Positions 54,702 through 63,975 of a stretch of DNA of 64,000 nucleotides are shown piece by piece (positions within the stretch are counted from its first letter, which is position 1; every line of letters begins with the position of its first letter). The stretch comes from CAZZNQ01 sp964655775. Its GTDB lineage: Bacteria; Planctomycetota; Brocadiia; SM23-32. The notes under the pieces are model-generated. The model made no database searches and had not been told where the DNA came from. It saw only the letters and a program-made list of their open reading frames with translations. A program made the position numbers and the translations under genes. Location of the stretch: contig CAZZNQ010000008.1 of assembly GCA_964655775.1 (NCBI GenBank), positions 1-64,000 on the forward strand, in the 5' to 3' direction.

Positions 54702-56858
54702 TCAAACCCTCAGGTGGCGAACAACCACGTATGTGGCGGCGGCCAGCAGGAGCGCTAGGAGCAGGTAGCGTAGTGTGCGGCGCTTGGGAGTGCCGGTTGC
54801 ATCGTCCGGATAGGCACGCTTTTGCGTGAACTGGTGCCGCTGGCGACGGTTCAGGCGCATCCGCGCGTTGATAGCCCATCCACAGCCCTCGAGTATGCTG
54901 CTCAGGTCTCGGCGTGACAGCTTAATAGCGGCCGCCAGCGCCGTCGGCACCGATACGACCAGCACCAAAGCCAATACCGCGTACGCCAGTAGCCTCGGCT
55001 GGCCCATCATCTCGGATAGCTTGCCCGTGACGTAAGCGAATGCGGAACTCAGAGCGGCTATGGACACGCTTGCGCCGACCAGCAGGTCGCGGCGCGACGT
55101 GGCGGCCCTGGCGGCGTTATCCGTGGCCGTCTGTCCCGACGAGGGTGGAGGCGCGAGTTGTGGCCCCTCGCGAACCGTCTGCTGCACGCCGGCCTGGACC
55201 TGATCCGTCATGCGTCCTACCTTGCCCTCCAGTTCCTTCTGCGCCAGGCCGGACATTGCCTCGATCTTTCCCGCGACGAAGCGACCCAGTCTAACGAAGG
55301 GCGCGAACAGCGCCTCCCGGAAACTGATCGGGTTCTCAATGATCTGCACCACACGGGCGTCGTAATGCCGCCCGGCCGTATCGTAGAAGATGCCCCTCTT
55401 GCCCACGCCCAGGTTTCCCACCGTTCCCGAGGTCGCGGGCACGGCGACTGTGAGCTTTGTGTCTTGAGCGACCTGCGTTAGCTCCACGTACATCACGTAC
55501 ATCCCGCTGCTCCTGGCGAGTTCGGCATGCTCGGACCGATTGTCCACCCTCACGGCGAAGTTGAACCAGCGGCCGTCGACCACCAGCGAACCCATCTCGA
55601 ACAGGGCCCGTCGGTCCCCGTGGTAGAGGTCGGGAAAGCTCACGAAGTTGTTGACCAGCGGCAGCAGCAGCTTGTGGTAGAGAAGCAGACGCTTCAGCTC
55701 CCTGGCGTCCTCCAGGCGCCTGGCTACGTCTCGGTCCCTCGCAAGAAGCTGGCGGACGGCATCCACGCAGTCGTCACCCAGATAGGATCTGAGGACGCTC
55801 CGGTCCAGCCCCTCAACCGACGCTCCCTTCTTGCCCGACAACCAAGCCTGATGCGGAGCGAACAAAGCCTTCACCTGCTCCCACTGCTGGGGCTCGAGAC
55901 AAGCACCGCCGCCCAAGACCGGTTCCAGAACCATTTCCTGCAGGGCGCGGACGCGATCAACGTAGACGGGATTGAGCGGCCCTCCCAGGTCCAGTACGGC
56001 CTCGGGCGTCGGCGGAGCAAGAGTGCAGTCCTCCAGGTGAGCCTTGAGCGACTCGAAATGCCCAAACTCATCCAGGGGCTGAGATAGTGCCCCGGCAGGC
56101 TGCTGCACACCGGAACTGTGACCGAACTGTAAAGCGTGGCAGCGCAGGAAGAAGTCGTCCACCTTGCGACGAACGGCCTCCAGTGCGGAAAACGCCGCGT
56201 GGGTTGAACTACCGAGGGGCATGACGTCTGTCTTCTGTTCCTCCCCATCGGGCAAGTCAGCCGCCGATATCCATTCCAGATAGGCGCGTGCCTCGGAAAG
56301 GAAGTCTTGCATGTCCGCCTCGCCAATGCCCACCCTACCCGTGAGGTCTTCGCGGCCACCAATGCGCGCAATCACGTCCTTCACGAACTGCCGGACTCGG
56401 TCGGTTTCACACGCGACCGGCGTGATGATGCCGTCGCCGTTGATGACACTGCCGGACAGCCACGACCTGAACGTCTCAAGGCAGTCGAGGTCGACGCTTC
56501 GTGCGTCCTCGTTTCCGAGCGCTTCCAGGATGTACTCGGCGGTGTCAAGCAACTGCTGGCCATGCGGATGGGAGGCGTCTATCCAGGCCAGTCCGATGCG
56601 GTCTGTGCCTTTGCAGACTTGGCTCGGGTCGGCCAGTCGCTCCAGAAGATACCGAACCGCCCCGGTTATCTCATCGGTTCGTATCCGTTGGTTGTTGTCG
56701 ACGTCGACGAAGTCGAGGAACTCACGGTCGCAGTTCAGTCCGGCAACGGGGGCGCTCAGGGCGATCCAATGGGAGACGTCCAGTTCAGGCACCTGGGCCA
56801 GGTCGTCGGCTGTTTTCAGGCGAAGCTGGTATGTGCGGCCGTAGCGATCGAAGTGCAT
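54702..56858 (-). CDS. 718-residue EF-hand and membrane protein of unknown function
   Basis: No family is recognised. A canonical EF-hand loop occurs at residues 52-63 (DVDNNQRIRTDE, acidic at positions 1, 3 and 12), followed by a possible degenerate second one (VINGDGIITP). The centre is a long helical region with an apparent beta-containing block (WFNFAVRVDNRSEHAE; VELTQVAQDTKLTVAVPATS). Three hydrophobic helices lie near the C-terminus (about 600-620, 640-665, 695-712) with a basic stretch between. No signal peptide, so the large N-terminal part is probably cytoplasmic. A stand-alone gene divergent from the ABC importer operon. Confidence 0.75.
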   Translation of the reverse strand: MHFDRYGRTYQLRLKTADDLAQVPELDVSHWIALSAPVAGLNCDREFLDFVDVDNNQRIRTDEITGAVRYLLERLADPSQVCKGTDRIGLAWIDASHPHGQQLLDTAEYILEALGNEDARSVDLDCLETFRSWLSGSVINGDGIITPVACETDRVRQFVKDVIARIGGREDLTGRVGIGEADMQDFLSEARAYLEWISAADLPDGEEQKTDVMPLGSSTHAAFSALEAVRRKVDDFFLRCHALQFGHSSGVQQPAGALSQPLDEFGHFESLKAHLEDCTLAPPTPEAVLDLGGPLNPVYVDRVRALQEMVLEPVLGGGACLEPQQWEQVKALFAPHQAWLSGKKGASVEGLDRSVLRSYLGDDCVDAVRQLLARDRDVARRLEDARELKRLLLYHKLLLPLVNNFVSFPDLYHGDRRALFEMGSLVVDGRWFNFAVRVDNRSEHAELARSSGMYVMYVELTQVAQDTKLTVAVPATSGTVGNLGVGKRGIFYDTAGRHYDARVVQIIENPISFREALFAPFVRLGRFVAGKIEAMSGLAQKELEGKVGRMTDQVQAGVQQTVREGPQLAPPPSSGQTATDNAARAATSRRDLLVGASVSIAALSSAFAYVTGKLSEMMGQPRLLAYAVLALVLVVSVPTALAAAIKLSRRDLSSILEGCGWAINARMRLNRRQRHQFTQKRAYPDDATGTPKRRTLRYLLLALLLAAATYVVVRHLRV

Positions 56859-56973
56859 GTTGCCAGCCCTTCCGTGCCACAGAGAACCGTACGCTCGGAT
56901 TCGTCGCGCCCATACTTATAGCCTATGGGCGATGCCAGGACAACCGGCCCGATGTCCTGAGCTTGGCTCTACG

Positions 56974-57001
56974 TTGAAACTTGGGCGGAATCTGTTAGAT
57001 T
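56974..57001 (+). promoter_or_regulatory. Sigma-70-like promoter of ABC importer operon
   Basis: TTGAAA (56974-56979), 16 bases, TAGATT (56996-57001), about 60 bases before the first gene of the operon. Confidence 0.45.
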
Positions 57002-57064
57002 ACTTCCGGACAGGTCGGCAGGCCCTTCGCCCTCGGTCTCTTCACTTGGCCCCCCGCAAGGACT

Positions 57065-58468
57065 ATGGACGGCGCACAACCTGCAGTCAGAACTTTGTGG
57101 GTATACGGGCTGTTGGCCCTGGCGTTCGCGATTGTACTCGGGACGCCCTTCGTTTTGAGAAGGCAGGAGCAGGCCGTCGTGTGGGACGAATCCTACCTTC
57201 GGGAGCCGGGGCTGGAACCGCGCAAGCTCATCGTCGTCACCCCCCATTCCGAGCCGATTCGCACCGAGTTCAGCCACGCTTTCCGTCGTTGGGCCGCCCA
57301 GGAGAAGGGCCTGAACATTGAGATTGAGTGGCTGGATCAGGGCGGAACCATCGAGGCGATGAAGTGGGTCGTAGACCGCTTCCAACAAACACCGCAGGGC
57401 ATCCGGGTGGACATATTCTTCGGCGGCGGCGTCGACCCATTCTACGAGTTCTCGGACCGCGACCTGCTCCAGCCGTGCCTTGTCGACCCCCAGGTCCTGG
57501 AGAAGATCCCCCAAACCTACGCCGGCATGGAAGTCTACGATGAGCGCCAGAGGTGGTTCGGGGCCTGCCTTGCCAGCTTCGGCATCCTTTACAACCGTCC
57601 CGTTCTGGATATGCTGGACCTGCCGGAGCCGTCCACGTGGGAGGACCTAACCCGCCCGGATTACTTTACGTGGGTCGCCAGTGCCGATCCGCGCAAGAGC
57701 GGCAGCATGCACATGGTCTACGAGATCATCTTCCAGGCATACGGTTGGGACAAGGGTTGGGAGGTGGTTGCTGGAATCGGTGCCAATTGCCGCGGCTTCA
57801 CGGGCAGCGCCGGCGACGTGCCGAAGGATGTCGCCGCCGGGGAGGCGGCGTGCGGGATGGCCATCGACGTGTACGCGCTGCGGGCAATCGGCGAGGCGGG
57901 CGGCGACCGACTTGCGTTCCAGCTTCCAGAAGGCCTTACCGTCGTGAATCCCGACGGGATCGCGATGCTCAAGGGCGCCCCAAATGCGGACGTAGCCCGG
58001 ACGTTTATCGAGTTCGTCCTTTCGGAGCGCGGGCAGAAGCTCTGGGTGCTGAAAACGGGTGTGGAGGGCGGCCCGCGAGTGCATGAGCTATACCGGCTGC
58101 CCCTTATCCCCGGGTTCGCGAAGCGTTTCGGTGACGATGCCGTGGTGCGCTTTGATCCCTTCGAGTTCGAGGGGGGCGCCGCGTTTGACCCTGAGAAGAA
58201 GAACGTCCGCTGGCGAATCCTTAACGATCTTCTCGGCGCGTGCATCATTGATGTGAAGGACGAGCTGGCTGCCGCCTGGCGGGAGGTGCGCTCGCTCCCG
58301 GAGAACCATCCGGACCGTCAGGAGTTGTTTCGTCCTCCTTTGAGCGAGGAGCGGTTGATGGAACTGGCGCAAGACCGATGGAACGATCCCCGGTTCCGGG
58401 CTCAGACCATCGCAAACTGGTCGAGGGATGCCACGCAAAGATACCGTCGTCTCACGGAGAGCGACTGA
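57065..58468 (+). CDS. ABC substrate-binding protein, iron/polyamine-type
   Basis: 467 residues from ATG 57065. An N-terminal membrane anchor (about 10-28, LWVYGLLALAFAIVLG) without a clear cleavage or lipobox site suggests a tethered binding protein. The mature part has the type II binding-protein pattern: LIVVTPHSEPIRTEFSHAFR, VDIFFGGGVDPFYEFSD, FGILYNRPVLDML and VNPDGIAMLKGAPNADVART. It resembles Fe3+/spermidine/phosphonate-like solute receptors. Its TGA overlaps the ATPase ATG by one base. Confidence 0.87.
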   Translation: MDGAQPAVRTLWVYGLLALAFAIVLGTPFVLRRQEQAVVWDESYLREPGLEPRKLIVVTPHSEPIRTEFSHAFRRWAAQEKGLNIEIEWLDQGGTIEAMKWVVDRFQQTPQGIRVDIFFGGGVDPFYEFSDRDLLQPCLVDPQVLEKIPQTYAGMEVYDERQRWFGACLASFGILYNRPVLDMLDLPEPSTWEDLTRPDYFTWVASADPRKSGSMHMVYEIIFQAYGWDKGWEVVAGIGANCRGFTGSAGDVPKDVAAGEAACGMAIDVYALRAIGEAGGDRLAFQLPEGLTVVNPDGIAMLKGAPNADVARTFIEFVLSERGQKLWVLKTGVEGGPRVHELYRLPLIPGFAKRFGDDAVVRFDPFEFEGGAAFDPEKKNVRWRILNDLLGACIIDVKDELAAAWREVRSLPENHPDRQELFRPPLSEERLMELAQDRWNDPRFRAQTIANWSRDATQRYRRLTESD

Positions 58469-59532
58469 TGGTTGGAGTGAACATTCAGGGGGTAACCAAA
58501 TCTTACGGCGACACTGTCGCGGTCCGGGACGTCTCGTTCGAGGTAGCCAAGGGAGAGCTGTTCTTCCTGCTGGGACCGTCCGGCTGCGGGAAGACGACAC
58601 TGCTCCGGATGATAGCGGGCTTCCTGAAGCCGGAAACCGGCAGCATGCTGTTCGATGACAGGCATATCACAAACGTACCCCCCCACCGCCGCAACACGGG
58701 CATGGTCTTCCAGAACTATGCCCTATGGCCGCACATGAGCGTCTCGGAGAACGTCGCCTACGGCTTGAAGGAGCGCAAGATACCCCGTGCCGACGTGCAG
58801 AGGCGCGTCGAGCGGGCGCTTTCCACCGTCCGAATGCTCCAGTACCGGGATAGGAGTCCCAACCAGCTCTCCGGCGGACAACAGCAGCGTGTGGCCCTGG
58901 CGCGCGCCCTGGTTATCGAGCCGGACGTCGTCCTCCTTGACGAACCGCTCTCCAATCTGGATGCGAAACTCCGGCTCGACATGCGCACGGAGATCCGTCG
59001 CATCCACGAAGAAACCGGTATCACGATGATCTACGTGACGCACGATCAGAAGGAGGCGCTGTCCATGGCCCAGCGGGTCGCCGTGATGAGCATGGGGCGG
59101 GTCGAACAGGTGGGCAGCCCACGTGAACTCTATAGACGCCCGGCGAACCGTTTCGTTGCGGAGTTCATCGGAGAGGCGAACCTGATTGACGGTCGCCTTG
59201 TGGAGCAACATGACGGCCAGGGCAAGGTCGAGACGGACGTGGGCGCTCTGATCGGCACGGTCGGGGGCACGTCTCTGGAGGAAGGTGACCGCGTGACCTG
59301 CATGGTGCGTCCGGAGGGGTTCTCACTCGATGGCGATAGGGAGAACAGCATCGCGGCCGAGGTCGAGGACAGCCTGTATCTGGGTGAGGCGGAACAGTTC
59401 GTGCTCCGGGTCGGCGAGGTGGAACTGCGTGTGGTGCAGTCGAATCCGGGCGAATCGCCACCCAGCCGGGGACAGAAGGTGACCGTGAGTTTCAGTCCGG
59501 ACGACGCCGTTATCTTGCCCCAGGCCCCGTGA
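58468..59532 (+). CDS. ABC importer ATPase, PotA/FbpC-type
   Basis: 354 residues: Walker A GPSGCGKTT, MVFQNYALWPHMSV (Q-loop with the typical PxM), signature LSGGQQQR, Walker B VVLLDEPLSNLDA, H-loop YVTHDQKEALSM and a C-terminal TOBE domain (GDRVTCMVRPEGFSLDGD; VSFSPDDAVIL). TOBE-bearing ATPases energise iron, spermidine/putrescine and sugar importers. One base overlaps the binding-protein gene and the permease follows nine bases later. Confidence 0.96.
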   Translation: MVGVNIQGVTKSYGDTVAVRDVSFEVAKGELFFLLGPSGCGKTTLLRMIAGFLKPETGSMLFDDRHITNVPPHRRNTGMVFQNYALWPHMSVSENVAYGLKERKIPRADVQRRVERALSTVRMLQYRDRSPNQLSGGQQQRVALARALVIEPDVVLLDEPLSNLDAKLRLDMRTEIRRIHEETGITMIYVTHDQKEALSMAQRVAVMSMGRVEQVGSPRELYRRPANRFVAEFIGEANLIDGRLVEQHDGQGKVETDVGALIGTVGGTSLEEGDRVTCMVRPEGFSLDGDRENSIAAEVEDSLYLGEAEQFVLRVGEVELRVVQSNPGESPPSRGQKVTVSFSPDDAVILPQAP

Positions 59533-59541
59533 GGTGACGAG

Positions 59542-61863
59542 TTGAAACTCACCCGGACAGTGTTGCTTCTGCTTCTGGTTCTTTTCTTCGCCGTGTTCCT
59601 CTTCTTCCCGCTGGCATATTCCTGCCGCGCAGCCTTCTTTGACGGATCGTGGCTGCTTGCATCGGGCGACGTACGGGACTGGCCGTCGTTCGCCCGTGCG
59701 CTGTCGGAACCGGATCGCTCCCCTACTGCTGCTGCGTTCTGGGAGGATCTCTCCGAGGAGGAGAAGAACGCTGCCCATGCCGTCGCGGAGGGCGAACAGG
59801 ACGCCGTCGAAGCGTTCCAGGCATCGGTCAACGGCCTTTTGGATTCTCCCGATCTGCTTTCGGTCGACCTCCTTGCGGGACTCGGGCTCGGGAAGGATGG
59901 CCTGCGGCTGCTTGAGAAGCGCCGGCAACACCTGTCGGCTGAGGCGGTCCAGGCTGATGTCGAGGAGATCTCCGAGCGGTTCAGTTCACTGGCGGCGGAG
60001 GAAGGCGCTTCTGTCCCCGCGGAGTTTCAGGAGGACCTTAGTCAGCTGGAGGTACTCCTGGGGCTGGATGGCCCGGGCGGGGCCCCGGGTGGCTCAATCG
60101 CGGAACGGCTTGCTGCGGCGGAACAGACCGCCTCCAGCCGGGCTTCGTCGAATCCCTTTACCGAGAAGGACGCGGAGAAGCTCAACCGCAAGGCGCTGGA
60201 GGCGGCGTTCCCCGAGACTATCCGCCCTTTGCGCGGTGCCCACGGTCACTTCACGCTCGTCTTCTTCAAGTACCTCTATACAGACGCTTTGACGCGACAG
60301 GCAATTGTTAATAGCTTTGCCATCGGCTGCCTGGTGACGCTGTTCGCCGCAGCCATCGCAATGCCATTGGCGATGATGATCGTTCGTTATCGTTTCCCGG
60401 GAAAGAGCCTGCTGACGGCCCTCCTGCTGGTGCCGATGATAATGCCGCCGTTCGTCGGCGCCATTGGTATGCGTCAGTTCCTGGCACGGTTTGGCTCGGT
60501 GAACCTGCTGCTGATGGACCTGGGCTTGCTGGATTCGCCGATCGACTGGCTGGGCGGGGCGCGCTTCTGGGGCGTGATCATAATGGAAGTGCTGCACCTC
60601 TACCCCATCATGTACCTGAACTTCGCGGCCGCGTTGGCGAACGTGGATCCGTCGCTCGAAGAGGCGGCCGTGAACATGGGTTCCAGCGGCTTCCGTCTCT
60701 TCCGCAAGATAACGCTTCCTCTCATGATGCCCGGCCTCTTCGCCGGGTCGGTGCTGGTCTTCATCTGGGCGTTCACGGACCTGGGCACGCCGCTGATCTT
60801 CGGCTACGAACGGGTGGTGCCGGTGCAAATATTCAACCAGGTCACCGAGTTGACGGCCAACCCGAAGGGCTACGCACTGGTCGTCGGCGTGCTTATGATG
60901 ACGCTGCTGGTATTCCTCACCGCAAAGCGATTCTTCGGGGTGCGAAGCTACCAGTCGCTCAGCAAGGGCCGGATCGCCGGATCCGAGAAGCGCGTCGGCC
61001 TTCTGGGAACGATCCTGATCGTCGGGTTCATCGTGTCGGTAGTCGCGGCGGCCTGTCTGCCCCATCTGTCCGTGGTGCTGAGTTCACTGAAGCAGCGTTG
61101 GTTCATGACGGTGTTGCCTACGGAGTACACGTTGACCCACTTCGAGGATGCCCTGGGGCACCATCTCACGCTTCCCAGCATATATAACAGCATCCGCTAC
61201 AGCTCGCTGAGCACATTGCTGGATCTGGTGCTCGGGATACTCATCGCGTATCTCCTGGTCCGGCATTCGTTCCGGGGCGCCAACCTGCTTGATGCTGTGG
61301 TGATGCTGCCGCTGGCCGTCCCGGGACTGGTTCTGGCATTCGGGTATGTCGCGGCATTCTCGGAACTGCCCATCGACCCGGACCAGAACTGGCTGATCAG
61401 GTGGCTCCAGACAGCCCGGAACCAACTCGACCCCCGGGAGAACCCCGTTCCCCTGCTGGTCATTGCCTATGGAGTGCGCCGTCTTCCCTACATGGTCAGG
61501 GCGGCCTACGCGGGCTTCCAGCAGGTAGATGTGGAACTGGAGGAAGCGGCCGTGAACCTGGGCTCACCGCCTCTCTGGGCTATGACGCGTATCACCGTTC
61601 CTCTAGTGAGCGCCAACCTCATCGCGGGCGGCATCCTGGCCTTCTCGTTCGCGATGCTGGAGGTTAGCGACAGCCTGATATTGGCCATGAAGGAGCAGTT
61701 CTACCCGATCACCAAGGCGATCTACAGCTTGGTGTCGCGCATCGAAGACGGTGCTTACATCGCCAGCGCCCTCGGCGTCTGGGCGATGGTGTTCCTCGGA
61801 CTGTCGCTGCTGACCGCCAGCGTGCTGCTGGGACGCAGAATGGGCCAGCTTTTCCGGGTCTGA
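59542..61863 (+). CDS. Fused two-domain ABC permease with large insertion
   Basis: The only reasonable start is TTG 59542, after GAGGTG. 773 residues contain two complete permease domains, as in FbpB-type iron permeases. The two ATPase-contact loops are visible: VDPSLEEAAVNMGSSGFRLF and VDVELEEAAVNLGSPPLWAM. Unusually, the first helix (about 5-28) is separated from the rest by about 200 hydrophilic, acidic, helical residues (about 33-235, for example SEEEKNAAHAVAEGEQDAVE), likely outside the membrane. About 11-12 further helices follow. It completes the importer with the two preceding genes. Confidence 0.9.
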   Translation: MKLTRTVLLLLLVLFFAVFLFFPLAYSCRAAFFDGSWLLASGDVRDWPSFARALSEPDRSPTAAAFWEDLSEEEKNAAHAVAEGEQDAVEAFQASVNGLLDSPDLLSVDLLAGLGLGKDGLRLLEKRRQHLSAEAVQADVEEISERFSSLAAEEGASVPAEFQEDLSQLEVLLGLDGPGGAPGGSIAERLAAAEQTASSRASSNPFTEKDAEKLNRKALEAAFPETIRPLRGAHGHFTLVFFKYLYTDALTRQAIVNSFAIGCLVTLFAAAIAMPLAMMIVRYRFPGKSLLTALLLVPMIMPPFVGAIGMRQFLARFGSVNLLLMDLGLLDSPIDWLGGARFWGVIIMEVLHLYPIMYLNFAAALANVDPSLEEAAVNMGSSGFRLFRKITLPLMMPGLFAGSVLVFIWAFTDLGTPLIFGYERVVPVQIFNQVTELTANPKGYALVVGVLMMTLLVFLTAKRFFGVRSYQSLSKGRIAGSEKRVGLLGTILIVGFIVSVVAAACLPHLSVVLSSLKQRWFMTVLPTEYTLTHFEDALGHHLTLPSIYNSIRYSSLSTLLDLVLGILIAYLLVRHSFRGANLLDAVVMLPLAVPGLVLAFGYVAAFSELPIDPDQNWLIRWLQTARNQLDPRENPVPLLVIAYGVRRLPYMVRAAYAGFQQVDVELEEAAVNLGSPPLWAMTRITVPLVSANLIAGGILAFSFAMLEVSDSLILAMKEQFYPITKAIYSLVSRIEDGAYIASALGVWAMVFLGLSLLTASVLLGRRMGQLFRV

Positions 61864-61889
61864 GCAAAGGCCCCCCTCTTAGCCGTCCT

Positions 61890-61918
61890 TTGACCCGGTG
61901 CCGCCCTGCCGGTACTCT
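61890..61918 (+). promoter_or_regulatory. Sigma-70-like promoter of second Rrf2 gene
   Basis: TTGACC (61890-61895), 17 bases, TACTCT (61913-61918); it ends 42 bases before the ATG. Confidence 0.45.
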
Positions 61919-61960
61919 GTTGCACATTCAGCAATTCAGTTTGCCCGCCAAGGATGCCAG

Positions 61961-62368
61961 ATGAGAGAAGCGGACGCCAAGACCCGGTATGCTCTGGCAG
62001 CAGCACTTGACCTCGCCGAGCACTACGCCCCCGAGGAGCCCGTCAAACTTCAGGCGATTGCGGCACGAACGCATGCACCAGCCAACTACCTGGTGCAGAT
62101 TCTCCTGCGCCTAAAGCGCGGGGCCCTCGTGAACAGCACGCGCGGCGCGCAGGGCGGCTACTGGCTTATGAGGCGCCCGGAGCTTATCAGCGTCGCAGAG
62201 ATCATTGCGGCCCTCAGCGATGATCACGGGACAGGCGTCGCCTCGGATGCGTCTCCGTACGACGGGGCCATCGAAGCACTGTGGGTGAAGGCGGAGAGGC
62301 AACGCGAAGCCGTGCTGGCAGGCACTTCCCTCGCCGACCTGCTGCGCGAGACGCAGTCGGAGGGCTGA
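61961..62368 (+). CDS. Rrf2-family regulator without Fe-S cysteines
   Basis: ATG 61961 follows AAGGAT; 135 residues. The Rrf2 winged helix is clear (KTRYALAAALDLAEHYAPEE; APANYLVQILLRLKRG; TRGAQGGYWLMRRPELISVA), but there are no cysteines at all, so it cannot bind an Fe-S cluster as IscR does. It would resemble CymR-like members controlled by protein or metabolite partners. It follows the ABC importer operon with its own promoter-like sequence and converges on the methyltransferase gene. Confidence 0.92.
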   Translation: MREADAKTRYALAAALDLAEHYAPEEPVKLQAIAARTHAPANYLVQILLRLKRGALVNSTRGAQGGYWLMRRPELISVAEIIAALSDDHGTGVASDASPYDGAIEALWVKAERQREAVLAGTSLADLLRETQSEG

Positions 62369-62371
62369 GTC

Positions 62372-63241
62372 TTACCTGACTTTTTGCGCCACGACCCCCT
62401 CGACCACACGGCGGGTGCGCTTGAATCCGGCCCCCTGAAGTCGGCGGATCACGCCGCCGGCGTAGTCGCGACCAGTTCGGCCGCCGGGCGCGCCGACATA
62501 GTGGTACAGGACGCCGCCGCGTTGGAGGACTCGCGCAAACTGCCGGTACAGACCCGCCGAATACAGCTCCCCGGCCTGGAAGACCGTCGGCGGATCGTGG
62601 AATATGCAGCCGTAGACGCCGGGCCGGGAGGCTCGCACGTGCTCGCGCAAGTCTTGCGGAACGATCCCGATCCGGTCCGACGCGAAGAGCCGTTCAGACC
62701 AGGGATTGAGTGCCGCAACAGCCAGCACGTTGTCGTCGGCCTCGCAAGTGGTGACTTTCCCTGCCCTGCGCTCACAGAGCAACTGGGCGCTGTAGCCCAG
62801 GCCGCAGCACGTGTCCAGGCAGGCACCGCGGAAGCGCGGTACCGAGGCCACCTTGTCCCTCGTGTAGGTCCACGGGTCCTTCCGGACAATGGAGTGCATG
62901 GTGGCGCCATTGATGACAATGGTCGGCGCATCATCCTCCCGGGCCTGGTACAGTTTGTAGTATTTCCTCGTGCGTTCGCTGTACCGGTAGACCTTCTCCG
63001 GCTCCCCTGGTTCCAAAGAAATGCAGTCCTCGGGTTCCGAGAAGGCGGCGGCAAGAGCTTGCTTTGATACTTTGAGATCGCCGGGCAGGATCACGCTCGC
63101 CGAATCGCAGGTCACCTCGGCCGTGCTACGGCCCAGGTCAAGGCTGACCTCAAGCCGTCCCGGTGGCGCCCGCAGGATTCTGTTAGCGGTCCAGCCCGAG
63201 ACCACGGGTGCGCCGCGAAACTCAGGTACTCGCTCTGCCAT
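62372..63241 (-). CDS. COG2521-like SAM-dependent methyltransferase
   Basis: 289 residues. An N-terminal beta-rich domain is followed by a class I methyltransferase core: ACLDTCCGLGYSAQLL (motif I), VTTCEADDNVLAVAALNPWS (acidic end of strand 2), and IFHDPPTVFQAGELYSAGLY (DPP motif IV), then FARVLQRGGVLYHYVGAPGG. The DPP and HYVG blocks are typical of COG2521, a group best known from archaea. DPPx suggests an amino or nucleobase target such as RNA. It lies eleven bases after rph on the same strand, in an RNA-processing context. Confidence 0.85.
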   Translation of the reverse strand: MAERVPEFRGAPVVSGWTANRILRAPPGRLEVSLDLGRSTAEVTCDSASVILPGDLKVSKQALAAAFSEPEDCISLEPGEPEKVYRYSERTRKYYKLYQAREDDAPTIVINGATMHSIVRKDPWTYTRDKVASVPRFRGACLDTCCGLGYSAQLLCERRAGKVTTCEADDNVLAVAALNPWSERLFASDRIGIVPQDLREHVRASRPGVYGCIFHDPPTVFQAGELYSAGLYRQFARVLQRGGVLYHYVGAPGGRTGRDYAGGVIRRLQGAGFKRTRRVVEGVVAQKVR

Positions 63242-63252
63242 GTCCGTCCCCC

Positions 63253-63975
63253 CTACTCGGCGGGCAGACGGTCCGCCAGCGCATCCGTCTGGGCCGCAAC
63301 CACGTCACGGATGCCCGCCTGCGCCAGTTCGAGCATCTCCGCATGCTGAGCGGGGCTGAATGGCATCCGCTCGGCGGTGCCCTGCACTTCGACGTAGTCG
63401 CCGGTGTGAGTCGCTACGACGTTCATGTCCACCTGAGCGGTGCGGTCTTCGTCCGCGCAGAGGTCCACCACCGCCGTTCCGTCCACGATGCCGACGCTGA
63501 TGGCGGCGATCCGGTGGATGAGGGGCATGCAGTCGATGGTCTCCTCCTGCCTGAGGCCCCAGAGGGCGTCCACCAACGCGACGAATCCTCCACTCACCGC
63601 GGCCGTTCGTGTCCCGCCGTCCGCCTGTATGACGGTGCAGTCGATCCAAATGGTCTTGCCCGGAAATCGATGCAGGTCGACCGCTGAGCGAAGCGAACGG
63701 CCGATCAGTCGCTGGATCTCCGAGGCCCGGCCGCCGGGCGCGCCCTGGATGCTGCGCCTCTCCGGATTGGCGCTGGGGAGCATACTGTACTCCGCGGTTA
63801 CCCATCCCATGTTCGACCCCAGGCAGTGCCGGGGCACCCTCGACTCTACCATGGCGCTGCACAGAACTATCGTCTTGCCCGTTTCTATCAGCACTGAGCC
63901 CGGTGCATAGCAGGTGTACTCCCTCTGAATTGTCACTGGTCGAGTTTCCTCGAGCAACCTTCCGTCGATTCTCAC
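63253..63975 (-). CDS. rph: Ribonuclease PH
   Basis: GTG 63975 follows GGGAGGA; 240 residues, complete. RNase PH signatures are TGKTIVLCSAMVES, GSNMGWVTAEYSMLPSA, GGRASEIQRLIGRSLRSAVD (phosphate-binding Arg), TVIQADGGTRTAAVSGGFVA and the acidic ADEDRTAQVDMNVV metal site. It trims tRNA 3' ends phosphorolytically. It precedes the methyltransferase gene by eleven bases and is probably co-transcribed with it. Confidence 0.97.
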   Translation of the reverse strand: MRIDGRLLEETRPVTIQREYTCYAPGSVLIETGKTIVLCSAMVESRVPRHCLGSNMGWVTAEYSMLPSANPERRSIQGAPGGRASEIQRLIGRSLRSAVDLHRFPGKTIWIDCTVIQADGGTRTAAVSGGFVALVDALWGLRQEETIDCMPLIHRIAAISVGIVDGTAVVDLCADEDRTAQVDMNVVATHTGDYVEVQGTAERMPFSPAQHAEMLELAQAGIRDVVAAQTDALADRLPAE

